Positions 8,737-18,270 of a stretch of 56,353 nt of DNA are shown here, one piece after another. A model generated the notes under the pieces. It had not been told where the DNA came from and ran no database searches. It worked only from the letters and a program-made list of their open reading frames with translations. Made by a program: the position numbers and the translations under genes. Position 1 is the stretch's first letter; each line of letters starts with the position of its first letter. Origin of the DNA: Bacteroidales bacterium. GTDB taxonomy: Bacteria > Bacteroidota > Bacteroidia > Bacteroidales > VadinHA17. The stretch is from contig JALONT010000020.1 in assembly GCA_025454795.1 (NCBI GenBank), positions 1 through 56,353 of the forward strand, given 5' to 3'.

Positions 8737-9951
8737 ATGATGCAGCAGGGCTGGCTTACAAAGACTTTTAAGGGAGACAGGGCTATCTGGGGTCTTGTTG
8801 CCCTCTTTATGGTATACTCCCTGCTGGCAGTTTACAGTTCATCAGTAAGTATTGCTTTTAAAAGTTATAGTGGAAACACCACCTATTTCCTGAGAAGCCA
8901 GTTCTTCATGCTTATTTTAAGCCTGGCAATAATTGTTATTGTACATTATCTTCCTTACAGGATTTATTTTTCGCTGGCAGGGCTCTTTCTCATTATTTCT
9001 GCCGGATTGCTTATTCTTACATTTCTTTTTGGTGCACGAGTAAACGAAGCCACCCGCTGGCTTATTATTCCCGGTACAGGATTCAGGCTTCAGACATCGG
9101 ATGTTGCTAAGGTAGCACTTGTTATCTATCTGGCCAGGACACTTGCAAAATACCAGAATGAGTTGAAAGATTTCATGCTGGTAACAAAATATCTGATGGT
9201 ACCAGTAGCGATAATCTGCGCACTTATCATGCCTGAGAATCTTTCTACAGCCATAATGATTTTCGGGATCTGTATGATAATAATGTTCATAGGCAGAGTA
9301 CCATTTAAATTCCTCCTGGCATATGCAGGAATAGCTGTTGTGGGAGTAGTTCTTTTTGCAATGTTTCTGACTGTTGTCACAAAGGATAACAGGGTGCAGG
9401 TCTGGAAGGCCAGAATCGAACACTACTTTTCAGGAGAATCCGATGAGGATGGCGATTTTCAGGCGAACCAGGCAAAAATTGCAATCTCAACCGGTGGTCT
9501 TTTTGGGAAAGCTCCCGGCCGGAGTACCCAGAGAAATATGCTGCCTCAGTCAAACTCAGATTTTATTTTCGCTATTATCATAGAAGAATATGGACTACTG
9601 CTTGGTGCTATCCCACTGATACTTGCATATATGATATTGATGTTCAGGGGGATTACAATAGCAAAGAAATGCGAAACAGCATTCCCGGCATTTCTGGTGC
9701 TCGGACTTATCGTAATGATAGTAGTTCAGGCAATTATTAACATGCTGGTAGCTGTAGGACTATTTCCGGTTACCGGACAAACTCTTCCGATGGTGAGCTG
9801 GGGAAGAACGTCGGTACTGATGATGAGTTTTGCAATAGGTGCAATCTTAAGCATCAGCAGGGTTGTAAATGCAAGAATTAAAAAAGAAGAGCTCTCCGAT
9901 GAGGAGATCTCTGACCAAGGAGACAAAATATATGAACCGGCAAAAACCTAA
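8737..9951 (+). CDS. ftsW: FtsW, SEDS-family septal peptidoglycan glycosyltransferase
   Basis: A 404-residue polytopic membrane protein of the SEDS family, the polymerase partner of the division transpeptidase. About ten hydrophobic segments are visible. The conserved central region PENLSTAIMIFG, the large periplasmic loop with GGLFGKAPGRSTQR and the C-terminal GLFPVTGQTLPMVSWGRTS motif are present; the last usually reads PxxGxxLPFxSxGG(T/S). Its end overlaps the murG start by 20 bp, which suggests translational coupling. Two adjacent ATG codons (8737, 8740) can serve as start. Confidence 0.96.
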   Translation: MMQQGWLTKTFKGDRAIWGLVALFMVYSLLAVYSSSVSIAFKSYSGNTTYFLRSQFFMLILSLAIIVIVHYLPYRIYFSLAGLFLIISAGLLILTFLFGARVNEATRWLIIPGTGFRLQTSDVAKVALVIYLARTLAKYQNELKDFMLVTKYLMVPVAIICALIMPENLSTAIMIFGICMIIMFIGRVPFKFLLAYAGIAVVGVVLFAMFLTVVTKDNRVQVWKARIEHYFSGESDEDGDFQANQAKIAISTGGLFGKAPGRSTQRNMLPQSNSDFIFAIIIEEYGLLLGAIPLILAYMILMFRGITIAKKCETAFPAFLVLGLIVMIVVQAIINMLVAVGLFPVTGQTLPMVSWGRTSVLMMSFAIGAILSISRVVNARIKKEELSDEEISDQGDKIYEPAKT

Positions 9952-11044
9952 GAGGATAATCATCAGCGGCGGAGGTACCGGGGGACATATTTTCCCGGCT
10001 ATTTCGGTTGCCAATGCTCTCAGGAGGATGGATCCAGAGATTGAGATACTTTTTGTGGGTGCTGAGGGAAGAATGGAGATGGAAAAAGTTCCGGCAGCAG
10101 GTTATAAAATAGTTGGTCTGCCAGTGGCCGGATTTCAAAGGAGCCTGACGTTGAAGAACTTTACCGTAATATTTAAGCTTGTTAAAAGCCTGCTCCTTGC
10201 CAGGAAACTGATTAGTGATTTTCAGCCTGATGTGGTTGTAGGTGTCGGGGGTTATGCCAGCGGTCCGGTACTCAGAGAGGCAGGGAGGAGAGGTATTAAC
10301 ACACTTATCCAGGAACAGAACAGCTATGCAGGTGTGACTAACAAGCTCCTGGCGAAAAAAGCTTCAACTATATGCGTGGCTTATGACGGTATGGAAAAAT
10401 ATTTTCCTGCTGAAAAGATTATCAAAACAGGAAATCCTGTACGTCAGAATTTTGATAACCTGGAAAACCTCAGAAATGAGGCACTCACATTCTTCAGGCT
10501 TAGAAGAGGCTCTCCGGTTATCCTTGTGCTTGGTGGTTCCCTGGGGGCAGGGACTATCAATAAAAGTCTCTCCGGACAATTGAAAAAGATGGCAGATTCA
10601 GGATGCCAGTGGTTGTGGCAGACAGGAAAGCACTATTATGAAAATGTGAATGCACTTATAAAACTTTCATTCGCTGAAGACATTTCGGTACAGAGCTTCA
10701 TTAACAGGATGGATTATGCTTTTGCTGCGGCAGATATAATCGTTTCGAGGGCGGGCGCCGGAACAATATCCGAACTATGTCTTGTTGGCAAGCCTGTCAT
10801 TTTAGTACCATCGCCAAACGTAGCCGAAGATCATCAGACCAGGAATGCACTTGCACTCTCGTACAAAAATGCAGCAGTAATGATTAAGAATGACGAGGCA
10901 GAGGAACGTCTTGTAGATGAGGCAATTAAGCTTGTTAATAATAAAGAGGAAAGGGCTCTTCTTTCTGAAAATATATTAAAATTGGCAGACAGGGATGCCG
11001 ATATCAGGATTGCACAAGAAGTTTTAAAGCTTACGGGCAAATGA
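9932..11044 (+). CDS. murG: MurG, lipid II synthase (GlcNAc transferase)
   Basis: A 370-residue peripheral membrane GT-B glycosyltransferase that adds GlcNAc to lipid I. It has the N-terminal GGGTGGHIFPA loop, VGVGGYASGPV, the LGGSLGA motif at the start of the C-terminal domain, and SRAGAGTISEL with VPSPNVAEDHQ for UDP-GlcNAc binding. The frame is open 21 codons further upstream, inside ftsW, but the ATG at 9932 places the glycine-rich loop at the usual distance. It overlaps ftsW by 20 bp and murC by 4 bp (ATGA). Confidence 0.96.
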   Translation: MNRQKPKRIIISGGGTGGHIFPAISVANALRRMDPEIEILFVGAEGRMEMEKVPAAGYKIVGLPVAGFQRSLTLKNFTVIFKLVKSLLLARKLISDFQPDVVVGVGGYASGPVLREAGRRGINTLIQEQNSYAGVTNKLLAKKASTICVAYDGMEKYFPAEKIIKTGNPVRQNFDNLENLRNEALTFFRLRRGSPVILVLGGSLGAGTINKSLSGQLKKMADSGCQWLWQTGKHYYENVNALIKLSFAEDISVQSFINRMDYAFAAADIIVSRAGAGTISELCLVGKPVILVPSPNVAEDHQTRNALALSYKNAAVMIKNDEAEERLVDEAIKLVNNKEERALLSENILKLADRDADIRIAQEVLKLTGK

Positions 11045-12435
11045 TTAATTTCAGTGACATAAAAGGAATTTGTTTTGTCGGGATCGGAGGGATCGGGATG
11101 AGCGCCCTTGCACTCTATTTTGCAAAGGGTGGATATGTTATTGCAGGATATGACAGATCAGAAAGCAGGATCACAGACAATCTAACGGATGAAGGCTGCT
11201 CGATCACTTTTAAAGATGATCCTGCTTCTTTGCCGGAACTCTTTACCAACATAGAGTTCAGTGATAAAGTGCTGGTTATATTCACTCCTGCCATACCTGT
11301 TGAAAGCAGAATACTTTCCTGGTTCAGGGACAACGGATACAGGCTGTTTAAGAGGTCAGAAGTACTCGGAGAAATTTCCAAAAAAACAGATACCCTGGCA
11401 ATCGCAGGGACACATGGGAAAACGACGGTCTCGACAATGACAGCACATCTGCTCAAACAATCGCATGTCGATTGCTCGGCTTTCCTCGGCGGGATATCAA
11501 AGAACTACGGTTCAAACCTGTTGACAGGGGAAAGTCGCTACACCGTAATGGAAGCCGATGAGTTTGACCGTTCCTTCCACAGACTCACCCCCCTGATCGC
11601 AGTTATTACTGCTGTTGATGCCGACCATCTTGAGATCTATGGAGACCATAAAACAATGATCGCTGCATATAATGAGTTCTGCACAAAAATCAGGAACGGC
11701 GGGATACTCATTTTAAATTACAGGATCAGGAAAAGTATAATCTGCCCAAAAGGAGTCAAATGTTTAACATACGGAGAGTCTCCTGAAGCCGACTTCAGGT
11801 ATTATGACGTTGAACACAGGGATGATTATTACACCTTCAACATTAAAACTCCATCAGGAATATTTAAAGATCTTCACTTTCCTTTCCCTGGAATAATAAA
11901 TATTGAGAACCTGACAGCAGCAATTGCAACAGTGATACAATGCGGTGTGACCGAAAACGAAATACGGAAAGCAATTGTATTTTTCCAGGGAGTCAGGAGA
12001 AGATTTGACATCAGGATCAACAGGCCCGGGCTGGCATATATAGATGATTATGCTCATCACCCTGAAGAGATCAGAGCATGTATCGATTCTGTCAGGGAGT
12101 ATTTTCAGGGAAGAAAAATAACAGGGATCTTTCAGCCGCATCTTTTCACCCGTACACGTGACCAGGCTGACGGGTTTGCAGAGATTCTTGACAGGCTGGA
12201 TGAAGTCATTCTTCTTCCAATATATCCTGCAAGGGAAAAACCAATCCCGGGAGTTTCATCCGAAATGATCCTTGACAGGATGACTTTACAAAGTAAAAGG
12301 CTTCTCCATATGGAGGATATCCCCGGCCAGCTTGATCCGGACAAACTGGATGTCCTTATGACAATTGGTGCCGGAGATATAGACAGGCTTGTGGAACCTA
12401 TTGAAATGAAACTGGGAAAGGAGGGCAGGGGATGA
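11041..12435 (+). CDS. murC: UDP-N-acetylmuramate:L-alanine ligase MurC
   Basis: A 464-residue cytoplasmic ligase for the first amino acid of the stem peptide. It has the N-terminal GIGGIGMSALA nucleotide-binding loop, the ATP motif AGTHGKTTVSTM, VDADHLEIYG and the C-terminal IDDYAHHPEEI. There is no fused Ddl or MurB domain, and neither gene occurs elsewhere in the window. It overlaps murG and ftsQ by 4 bp each (ATGA junctions), which strongly implies coupled translation. Confidence 0.97.
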   Translation: MINFSDIKGICFVGIGGIGMSALALYFAKGGYVIAGYDRSESRITDNLTDEGCSITFKDDPASLPELFTNIEFSDKVLVIFTPAIPVESRILSWFRDNGYRLFKRSEVLGEISKKTDTLAIAGTHGKTTVSTMTAHLLKQSHVDCSAFLGGISKNYGSNLLTGESRYTVMEADEFDRSFHRLTPLIAVITAVDADHLEIYGDHKTMIAAYNEFCTKIRNGGILILNYRIRKSIICPKGVKCLTYGESPEADFRYYDVEHRDDYYTFNIKTPSGIFKDLHFPFPGIINIENLTAAIATVIQCGVTENEIRKAIVFFQGVRRRFDIRINRPGLAYIDDYAHHPEEIRACIDSVREYFQGRKITGIFQPHLFTRTRDQADGFAEILDRLDEVILLPIYPAREKPIPGVSSEMILDRMTLQSKRLLHMEDIPGQLDPDKLDVLMTIGAGDIDRLVEPIEMKLGKEGRG

Positions 12436-13208
12436 GCCGTCTGGTAAAGATATTATTATTGATACCGGTACTGTACCTGTTTATAATGCCTGTATATATG
12501 GTTTCTTCCTCAAACTCGAAACCTTGCAGCAGGATTGTGATAAATATTAAGGATTCATCTGATTATCATTTTGTTACAAAACGACAATTATTAAATCTTG
12601 TTTACAGCAATTCAGGCAGGATACTTGGTACGCCTGTAAAAAACGTGAAGGTAACGGATATTGAGAAAAGGATAAATCTACTGAGGGAACTTAAGGTTGC
12701 TGAGGTTTATGTGGCCATAGACGGCTCGCTGAATGTGTATGTTGATCAACGGAATCCGGTTATGAGGGTAATGCCTGATGAAGGTGGTGATTTCTTCATT
12801 GATGAGGATGGTTTTGTGTTCAGGAGAAGGAACCTTTATACTCCGAGGCTGCACATTATAGGTGGCAATATCAATATTACCCCTGCAATGCTTGACAGTT
12901 TAAGTGTTCTTGATACAGCAATAAAAAATACGATACTTAAAGATGTATATCATTTCGTCAGGTACATAAACAAAGATAGTTTCTGGTCGGCACAAATCGA
13001 TCAGATCTACGTTGACGGAAGAAATGAGATTGACCTGATACCGCGAGTAGGGAACCATACCGTACACCTGGGAACCTTTGAGAATTATGATGGGAAGCTG
13101 AGAAACCTTGAGGCATTTTATGATAAAGTTCTTCCCGCGGTGGGATGGAATAAATATTCGACTATTAACCTTGAGTTCAGGGATCAGATAGTATGTAAAA
13201 GAAGATAA
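12432..13208 (+). CDS. ftsQ: FtsQ/DivIB-type divisome protein
   Basis: A 258-residue bitopic protein between murC and ftsA, the standard ftsQ position. One N-terminal membrane segment (residues about 5-25) is followed by a region that fits a POTRA-like domain (about 35-105: ATP-free, β/α pattern with VTDIEKRINLLRELKVAEVYV and VDQRNPVMRV) and a β-rich C-terminal domain (FIDEDGFVFRR). FtsQ scaffolds FtsL/FtsB and recruits FtsW/FtsI. Primary sequence is weakly conserved, so position and architecture carry the call. The start overlaps murC by 4 bp. Confidence 0.9.
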   Translation: MSRLVKILLLIPVLYLFIMPVYMVSSSNSKPCSRIVINIKDSSDYHFVTKRQLLNLVYSNSGRILGTPVKNVKVTDIEKRINLLRELKVAEVYVAIDGSLNVYVDQRNPVMRVMPDEGGDFFIDEDGFVFRRRNLYTPRLHIIGGNINITPAMLDSLSVLDTAIKNTILKDVYHFVRYINKDSFWSAQIDQIYVDGRNEIDLIPRVGNHTVHLGTFENYDGKLRNLEAFYDKVLPAVGWNKYSTINLEFRDQIVCKRR

Positions 13209-13230
13209 TAAGTAACCATATTTAATTCAT

Positions 13231-14592
13231 ATGAATAAAAAAGAACAGTACGTAGCAGCCATCGACATCGGGACCACCAAGATCGTCGCCATTGTCGGTA
13301 AGAAGAACGAGAACGGAAAGATAGAAATTCTCGGGTTAAGCAAGGCTCTGTCAAAGGGCGTTAAAAGAGGTGTGGTGCTGAACATTGAAGAGACGGTCAA
13401 TGCAATCCAGACCACCGTAAATGATGTCCAGAAGAGATCAGGGATAATGTTCTCTGAAGTATTTGTCGGGATCGCCGGTCAGCATATCAAAAGCATGAAG
13501 AACCGTGGTTATATAACACGCGAATCCTATGAGGATGAAATCAAAAAGGAGGAGGTTTTCAAGCTGATAGAAGATATGCACAAGATACATATCGATATTG
13601 GTGAGGAGATTATCCATGTTATACCGCAGAATTTCATTGTTGATAATGAAACAGGGGTCAAGAGTCCGATAGGCATGTGTGGTAAAAGACTGGAAGCCAA
13701 TTTCCATATTGTGATCGGTCAGGTGGCTGCTGCGAAGAACATAGAGAAATGCATCCGCAAAGCCGGTCTGTCTGTTAAGGATATGATACTGGAGCCCCTT
13801 GCATCATCAGATGCTGTTTTAACAGAAGATGAGAAGGAGGCAGGGGTTGTGCTGGTTGATATCGGCGGTGGAACTACTGATGTTGCTGTCTATTACGATA
13901 ATATTATCCGTCATACAGCTGTGATCCCTCTCGGAGGAAACGTCGTAACTAAAGATATCAAGGAGGGCTGTGCGATTTTGCAGCGCCATGCCGAAGCACT
14001 TAAGCTTCAGTATGGTTCGGCACTCGGAGATATAGCCCCGGAAGATAAAGTAGTATCTATCCCGGGGATAAGCGGAAGGGAGCCAAAAGAGATCTCATTC
14101 AGAAGTCTTGCTTATATCATTCAGTCGAGGATGGAAGAAATTATTGATTTTGTAAATTTTGAAATTCAGAACTCAGGATATGCCGATAAACTGGCTGCCG
14201 GTGTTGTTATTACAGGAGGAGGTGCAATGCTGAAACATCTTTCGCAGCTGATGAAATTCAAGACTGCCATGGATGTCAGGATAGGTCTTCCAAATGAACA
14301 TCTGGCCGGAAACGGAAAGAATGAAATAAACCAGCCGATGTATGCGACGGCTGTCGGACTTATAATGCGCGGATTCGATTATTTAGAAACATATAAGAAA
14401 TCATTCAGTGCAGGCAGACAGGAGGAATTTGTTCGTCCTCAGAGTCTCGAAGTATTTGAAGAAGAGGAAACAATGACAGACGAAAGCGACATTTCGCCTG
14501 AATATCAGCAGGAACCAAAAACTTCCCTTACAGAAAAGATCAGGATGATGATGTCGAAGATGTTCGAGATTGAAGATCAGGCAATCAGCTGA
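13231..14592 (+). CDS. ftsA: FtsA, actin-like divisome protein
   Basis: A 453-residue actin-fold protein that tethers FtsZ to the membrane. It has the phosphate-1 motif AAIDIGTTKIVAIVG, the SHS2 (1C) domain around residues 85-165, VVLVDIGGGTTDVAVY (phosphate 2) and VVITGGGAMLKHL (adenosine). An acidic linker rich in E and D (about 400-430) leads to a C-terminal amphipathic, methionine-rich helix (LTEKIRMMMSKMF) of the kind used as membrane-targeting sequence. It lies 22 bp after ftsQ and 59 bp before ftsZ. Confidence 0.97.
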   Translation: MNKKEQYVAAIDIGTTKIVAIVGKKNENGKIEILGLSKALSKGVKRGVVLNIEETVNAIQTTVNDVQKRSGIMFSEVFVGIAGQHIKSMKNRGYITRESYEDEIKKEEVFKLIEDMHKIHIDIGEEIIHVIPQNFIVDNETGVKSPIGMCGKRLEANFHIVIGQVAAAKNIEKCIRKAGLSVKDMILEPLASSDAVLTEDEKEAGVVLVDIGGGTTDVAVYYDNIIRHTAVIPLGGNVVTKDIKEGCAILQRHAEALKLQYGSALGDIAPEDKVVSIPGISGREPKEISFRSLAYIIQSRMEEIIDFVNFEIQNSGYADKLAAGVVITGGGAMLKHLSQLMKFKTAMDVRIGLPNEHLAGNGKNEINQPMYATAVGLIMRGFDYLETYKKSFSAGRQEEFVRPQSLEVFEEEETMTDESDISPEYQQEPKTSLTEKIRMMMSKMFEIEDQAIS

Positions 14593-14651
14593 TGAGAAAT
14601 AAATATGGTTATTAATTATTTGCTGTTCATAAACAATTAAAATACAACACT

Positions 14652-16136
14652 ATGCCAGACGATATAATGAATTTTGATCTGCCAGTCGAAAGGTCGTCAA
14701 TAATCAAGGTCCTTGGAGTCGGAGGCGGCGGGAACAATGCTGTCAACCATATGTTCGAAAAAGGTATAAGGGATGTAAATTTCATTGTCTGCAACACCGA
14801 TCATCAGACTCTTGCCAACAGCCCTGTTCCTGTAAAGGTCCAGATAGGGGAGTCGCTTACTGAAGGTATGGGTGCAGGCAGCCAGCCTGATAAGGGCAAA
14901 AGAGCAGCACTGGAGAACATCGATGATGTGATGGACTCTCTTTCGGGAAATACCCGTATGGTGTTTATTACTACAGGAATGGGTGGAGGCACAGGTACAG
15001 GTGCCATACCTGTAATTGCAAAGGCATGCAAGGAAGCAGGTCTGCTGACAATTGCCGTTGTGACTATTCCGTTCAAATCGGAAGGGAAAATCCGGATAAG
15101 GTATGCAATTGACGGGATAACAGAATTGAAAGATCATGTCGATTCCCTTCTTGTCATCAATAATGAGAAGCTGCGGGAGATATACGGGAACCAGGGTGTG
15201 TCGACTGCATTTGCCAAGGCTGACGATATCCTGACCACTGCAGTCAAAGGCATAGCTGAGATAATTACTGTAGCGGGTTATATAAATGTGGATTTTGCTG
15301 ATGTTGAGACGGTTATGAAAGACTCAGGAGTTGCAATAATGGGTATGGGTGCGGCTGCCGGAGAGAACAGGGCAATACGTGCCATTGAAAACGCTCTTTC
15401 TTCACCTCTGCTTAATTCCAATGATATAACCGGAGCCAGGAGCATCCTGATAAATATTTCATCAGGAAGAGGAGAACATGAACTTACAATGGACGAACTG
15501 GGTGAGATAACCGATTACATGTATGAAGCAGCATCTGAAGATGCTTTGATAATCAGGGGATTGTCGCAGGATGAATCTCTTGGTGAGAATATAAGCGTAA
15601 CGATCATTGCCACCGGATTTGAAGCTAACAGCATATTTCAGCCTTATAAAGCCAAAAAGGCCAAGAAAGTTGAACTCCTTTCAAATTCGAATGTGATACC
15701 ACAGCATATTATTCCGGGAAAAAATGATGATACATTCCATGTTCATCAGAAAGGACGCAAATCTATCATTACTGATTTTGAGGAAGAGTCTCAGGGGACA
15801 ATCAATTTCAGCCTTGAGGGGACGGGTGAGATCAATTCAGTAAGGACAAAAAACAGCGATAATGAAGATGAGACACGGGAGAAATCGGAAGCCACTTTGC
15901 GGAAGGTGAAACATATGCAGAATATCCTGAAGAAAGAAGGATTGTCGAATAAAACTGTGGACGAAAATATAGACACATTCGAGGATGTGCCTGCTTATAT
16001 AAGAAGAAACATGTCGCTGGGATCGGGTGAGAAAGCTTCAGAAAGCAAGCTTTCAAAGTTCACACTCACGAATGATGAAGAGGACGGACCAGTTCTGAGG
16101 GAGAATAATGCATACCTGAATGACAATGTAGATTAA
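14652..16136 (+). CDS. ftsZ: FtsZ, tubulin-like division GTPase
   Basis: A 494-residue GTPase forming the Z-ring. It has the GGGGNNAVNHM nucleotide loop, the tubulin signature GGGTGTG (residues 111-117), the T7 synergy loop with NVDFADV, and a long, acidic, low-complexity linker (about 330-440). The conserved C-terminal peptide that binds FtsA is recognisable as EDVPAYIRR (444-452), but 42 more residues follow it, so it is not terminal as in E. coli. This is the last gene of the dcw run. The 59-bp gap before it could hold a separate promoter, but no clear TAnnTTTG is seen. Confidence 0.98.
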   Translation: MPDDIMNFDLPVERSSIIKVLGVGGGGNNAVNHMFEKGIRDVNFIVCNTDHQTLANSPVPVKVQIGESLTEGMGAGSQPDKGKRAALENIDDVMDSLSGNTRMVFITTGMGGGTGTGAIPVIAKACKEAGLLTIAVVTIPFKSEGKIRIRYAIDGITELKDHVDSLLVINNEKLREIYGNQGVSTAFAKADDILTTAVKGIAEIITVAGYINVDFADVETVMKDSGVAIMGMGAAAGENRAIRAIENALSSPLLNSNDITGARSILINISSGRGEHELTMDELGEITDYMYEAASEDALIIRGLSQDESLGENISVTIIATGFEANSIFQPYKAKKAKKVELLSNSNVIPQHIIPGKNDDTFHVHQKGRKSIITDFEEESQGTINFSLEGTGEINSVRTKNSDNEDETREKSEATLRKVKHMQNILKKEGLSNKTVDENIDTFEDVPAYIRRNMSLGSGEKASESKLSKFTLTNDEEDGPVLRENNAYLNDNVD

Positions 16137-16170
16137 TAATACCTGCAATAGTCATAGTCATTTTTGTTAA

Positions 16171-16274
16171 ACAGAGGCTCACAGAGAAGACACAAAGTTC
16201 CACAGAAATTAATTAAGGACCAGATTTTCTTTCTCCGTGGTTCTCTGTGTCTGCTCCGGATTTCCCCTGTGTAA
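16171..16274. repeat. degenerate CACAGAG-type intergenic inverted repeat
   Basis: The left arm is rich in ACAGAG, CACAGAG and CCACAGA (16171-16207); the right arm has CTCCGTGG, CTCTGTGTC and CCTGTGTAA (16231-16274). The arms are imperfect reverse complements and could fold as a long hairpin after ftsZ. The repetitive composition suggests a dispersed intergenic repeat; a degraded relative is at 21701-21770. It could also act in 3'-end formation of the dcw transcript, although no T-tract follows. Confidence 0.6.
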
Positions 16275-16293
16275 CTTTTTCCTCCTTTATTTC

Positions 16294-16301
16294 TATATTT
16301 G
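16294..16301 (+). promoter_or_regulatory. Bacteroidota-type -7 element for the porin gene
   Basis: TATATTTG matches the TAnnTTTG consensus and is followed by C, as in the other promoters here. No good TTG lies about 20 bp upstream. It sits only 5 bp before the ATG at 16307, so if used the transcript would be leaderless or nearly so. Confidence 0.45.
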
Positions 16302-16306
16302 CGCAG

Positions 16307-18223
16307 ATGATCAGGAACATTTCAATATTACTGTTTCTTCTGGTTTCAGCGGGATTATATGCACAGGTTCAGAATAAACCAGCTAAAAAGATACTGAAAC
16401 AGTGGACCCTGTCAGCTGATTACACTGAAGAGGTCCCGCTTCCTTTTGATACCATCTTTTCACTGTTCCACCGTTACAGGATTTCTGACAAATATTCATC
16501 GCTCAATGCCACATTAGGCAATTACGGGCTTTCTTTCTACCAGCTGAATTTCTTTGACAGGATCATTGATCCCGATAAGTTCCTCTATACCGGATATTAT
16601 CCCTTCATGTACCTGCCTGACAAATCTGTTTATATGAACACACAGGTGCCATTTACAGAGATGGTTTGGACATTCGGTGCACCAAGGGAGACTTCTGAAC
16701 AGACATTCAGAGTGCGCCACTCCCAGAATGTAAACAGGTACCTTAACTTAGGACTTATTTATGATATTATATACAGCCTCGGTCAATATAATTATCAGAG
16801 GGCTGAAGATAAGAACTTTACTTTTTATTCATCTTATACCGGTCCAAAATATAAAGTTTATTTTTCTTCAGGAATAAATAATATAACATCATTCGAGAAT
16901 GGAGGAATTACCAGCTCAGACCAGCTCTACCGTGCAACACGCGAGGTCCCGGTAAGACTTGGAGCATTAAATACTGCAAGCTCCGTACTAAAGAACAAGA
17001 ACCTTTTTCTGATTCAAAGATATACCCTCGGTAAACCGACAAATAAGACAGATACAGTAAAAACTAAACGTCCTGGTTTTCTGGGACTAAGCGGTACATT
17101 TTCGCATATAATAGCCTGGGAAAATAACAGCCGGGGTTACTCTGACGGTTATCCCGGATCCGGATTCTATGATACCAATTATATTAGCAATTCTGTAACC
17201 TTTGATTCCCTTTATTCCAGAAGCCTGAAAAACACTATCCGGTTTGATTTTACAACGGATGAGTCGAGAAAATTCAGATTAGGAGGCGGTGCTGGTATCA
17301 GGAATGAATTATTCAGATACAGTCAGATAATTCCGACACATGACATTACTATTGCCGATACTGTAAAATGGAACAGGGGCAATAATGCATTTGTAGGAAG
17401 GCTGTACAATGATATAGGAGAGAAATTCAGATGGATAGCTCTGGGAGAACTATTTATAACCGGTTTCAGGGCAGGTGATTTCAACCTTAAAGGCGAGATC
17501 ACAAAATCATTCGGGTTGAAAAAAGGACTGGCAGCCTGGAGCATTACAGGAGGGATGAGCAGCAGGCAGCCATCATTCTGGTACGAACAGTGGGGAAGCA
17601 ACCATTTTGAATGGAACAGAAATCTGAACAAGGAATTCAGGATCGACCTGGGAACCATATTAACTTACCCGGCCCGTAATACGGTATTGAAATTTAACTA
17701 TGCGATAGTTGATAATTACACCGACTTCAACACTGAAGCACTGCCGGCACAACATGGAGGCGGATTATCGGTAGCTGCACTTTCTTTCAGAAAAGAATTC
17801 AGGGCATGGAAGTTTCATCTTGCTGCTGATATCCTGTTACAGAAAAGCAGTAATCCTGAAATTCTTGACCTTCCTTTGTTTTCCACCCGCTCTGCAGCAT
17901 ATTTTGAGCATCTTTTCAGGTTTAAGCAGACAAATGGGAAGCTGAATACCCAGATTGGTGCAGATCTTATATACCATACTCTTTATTATCCATATTCCTA
18001 TATGCCGGCAACCGGCAGGTTTTACAGACAGGATCAGACAAAGACAGGGAACTATCCGTTTCTGAATGTTTTTCTGAACCTGAAACTGAAAAGGACACGG
18101 ATCTTCGTAATGTTCGACCATGTAAATGCCGGTTTAATGGATTACAATTACTTCATGATACCTTCTTATCCGCTGAATACCAGGATGCTACGCTATGGAT
18201 TAGCCTGGACCTTTTATGATTAA
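16307..18223 (+). CDS. putative outer-membrane porin (PF14121-like)
   Basis: A 638-residue outer-membrane β-barrel protein of the Bacteroidota 'putative porin' type. The signal peptide is residues 1-19 (SILLFLLVSAGLYAQ), followed by a short linker and a long run of alternating polar/aromatic strands rich in Y, F, N and G. It ends in YGLAWTFYD, with the aromatic-rich last strand usual for barrel insertion. The frame opens 20 codons earlier, inside an intergenic repeat, so that extension is rejected. The substrate is unknown. It is transcribed alone and converges on the lolC/E-type gene. Confidence 0.8.
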   Translation: MIRNISILLFLLVSAGLYAQVQNKPAKKILKQWTLSADYTEEVPLPFDTIFSLFHRYRISDKYSSLNATLGNYGLSFYQLNFFDRIIDPDKFLYTGYYPFMYLPDKSVYMNTQVPFTEMVWTFGAPRETSEQTFRVRHSQNVNRYLNLGLIYDIIYSLGQYNYQRAEDKNFTFYSSYTGPKYKVYFSSGINNITSFENGGITSSDQLYRATREVPVRLGALNTASSVLKNKNLFLIQRYTLGKPTNKTDTVKTKRPGFLGLSGTFSHIIAWENNSRGYSDGYPGSGFYDTNYISNSVTFDSLYSRSLKNTIRFDFTTDESRKFRLGGGAGIRNELFRYSQIIPTHDITIADTVKWNRGNNAFVGRLYNDIGEKFRWIALGELFITGFRAGDFNLKGEITKSFGLKKGLAAWSITGGMSSRQPSFWYEQWGSNHFEWNRNLNKEFRIDLGTILTYPARNTVLKFNYAIVDNYTDFNTEALPAQHGGGLSVAALSFRKEFRAWKFHLAADILLQKSSNPEILDLPLFSTRSAAYFEHLFRFKQTNGKLNTQIGADLIYHTLYYPYSYMPATGRFYRQDQTKTGNYPFLNVFLNLKLKRTRIFVMFDHVNAGLMDYNYFMIPSYPLNTRMLRYGLAWTFYD

Positions 18224-18270
18224 AAATTTGTTGTACCCTTGCACCCGCTTTTTAATGTGAACCCATATGT

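Noticed and set aside
11041-13208. Missing ddl, murB and murF as signs of gene loss
   Set aside because: Bacteroidota dcw clusters commonly lack these genes at this position; they are usually elsewhere in the genome.
16247-16306. 20-codon upstream extension of the porin gene
   Set aside because: It lies in a degenerate intergenic repeat and would put residues in front of a good signal peptide; the promoter element also lies downstream of it.
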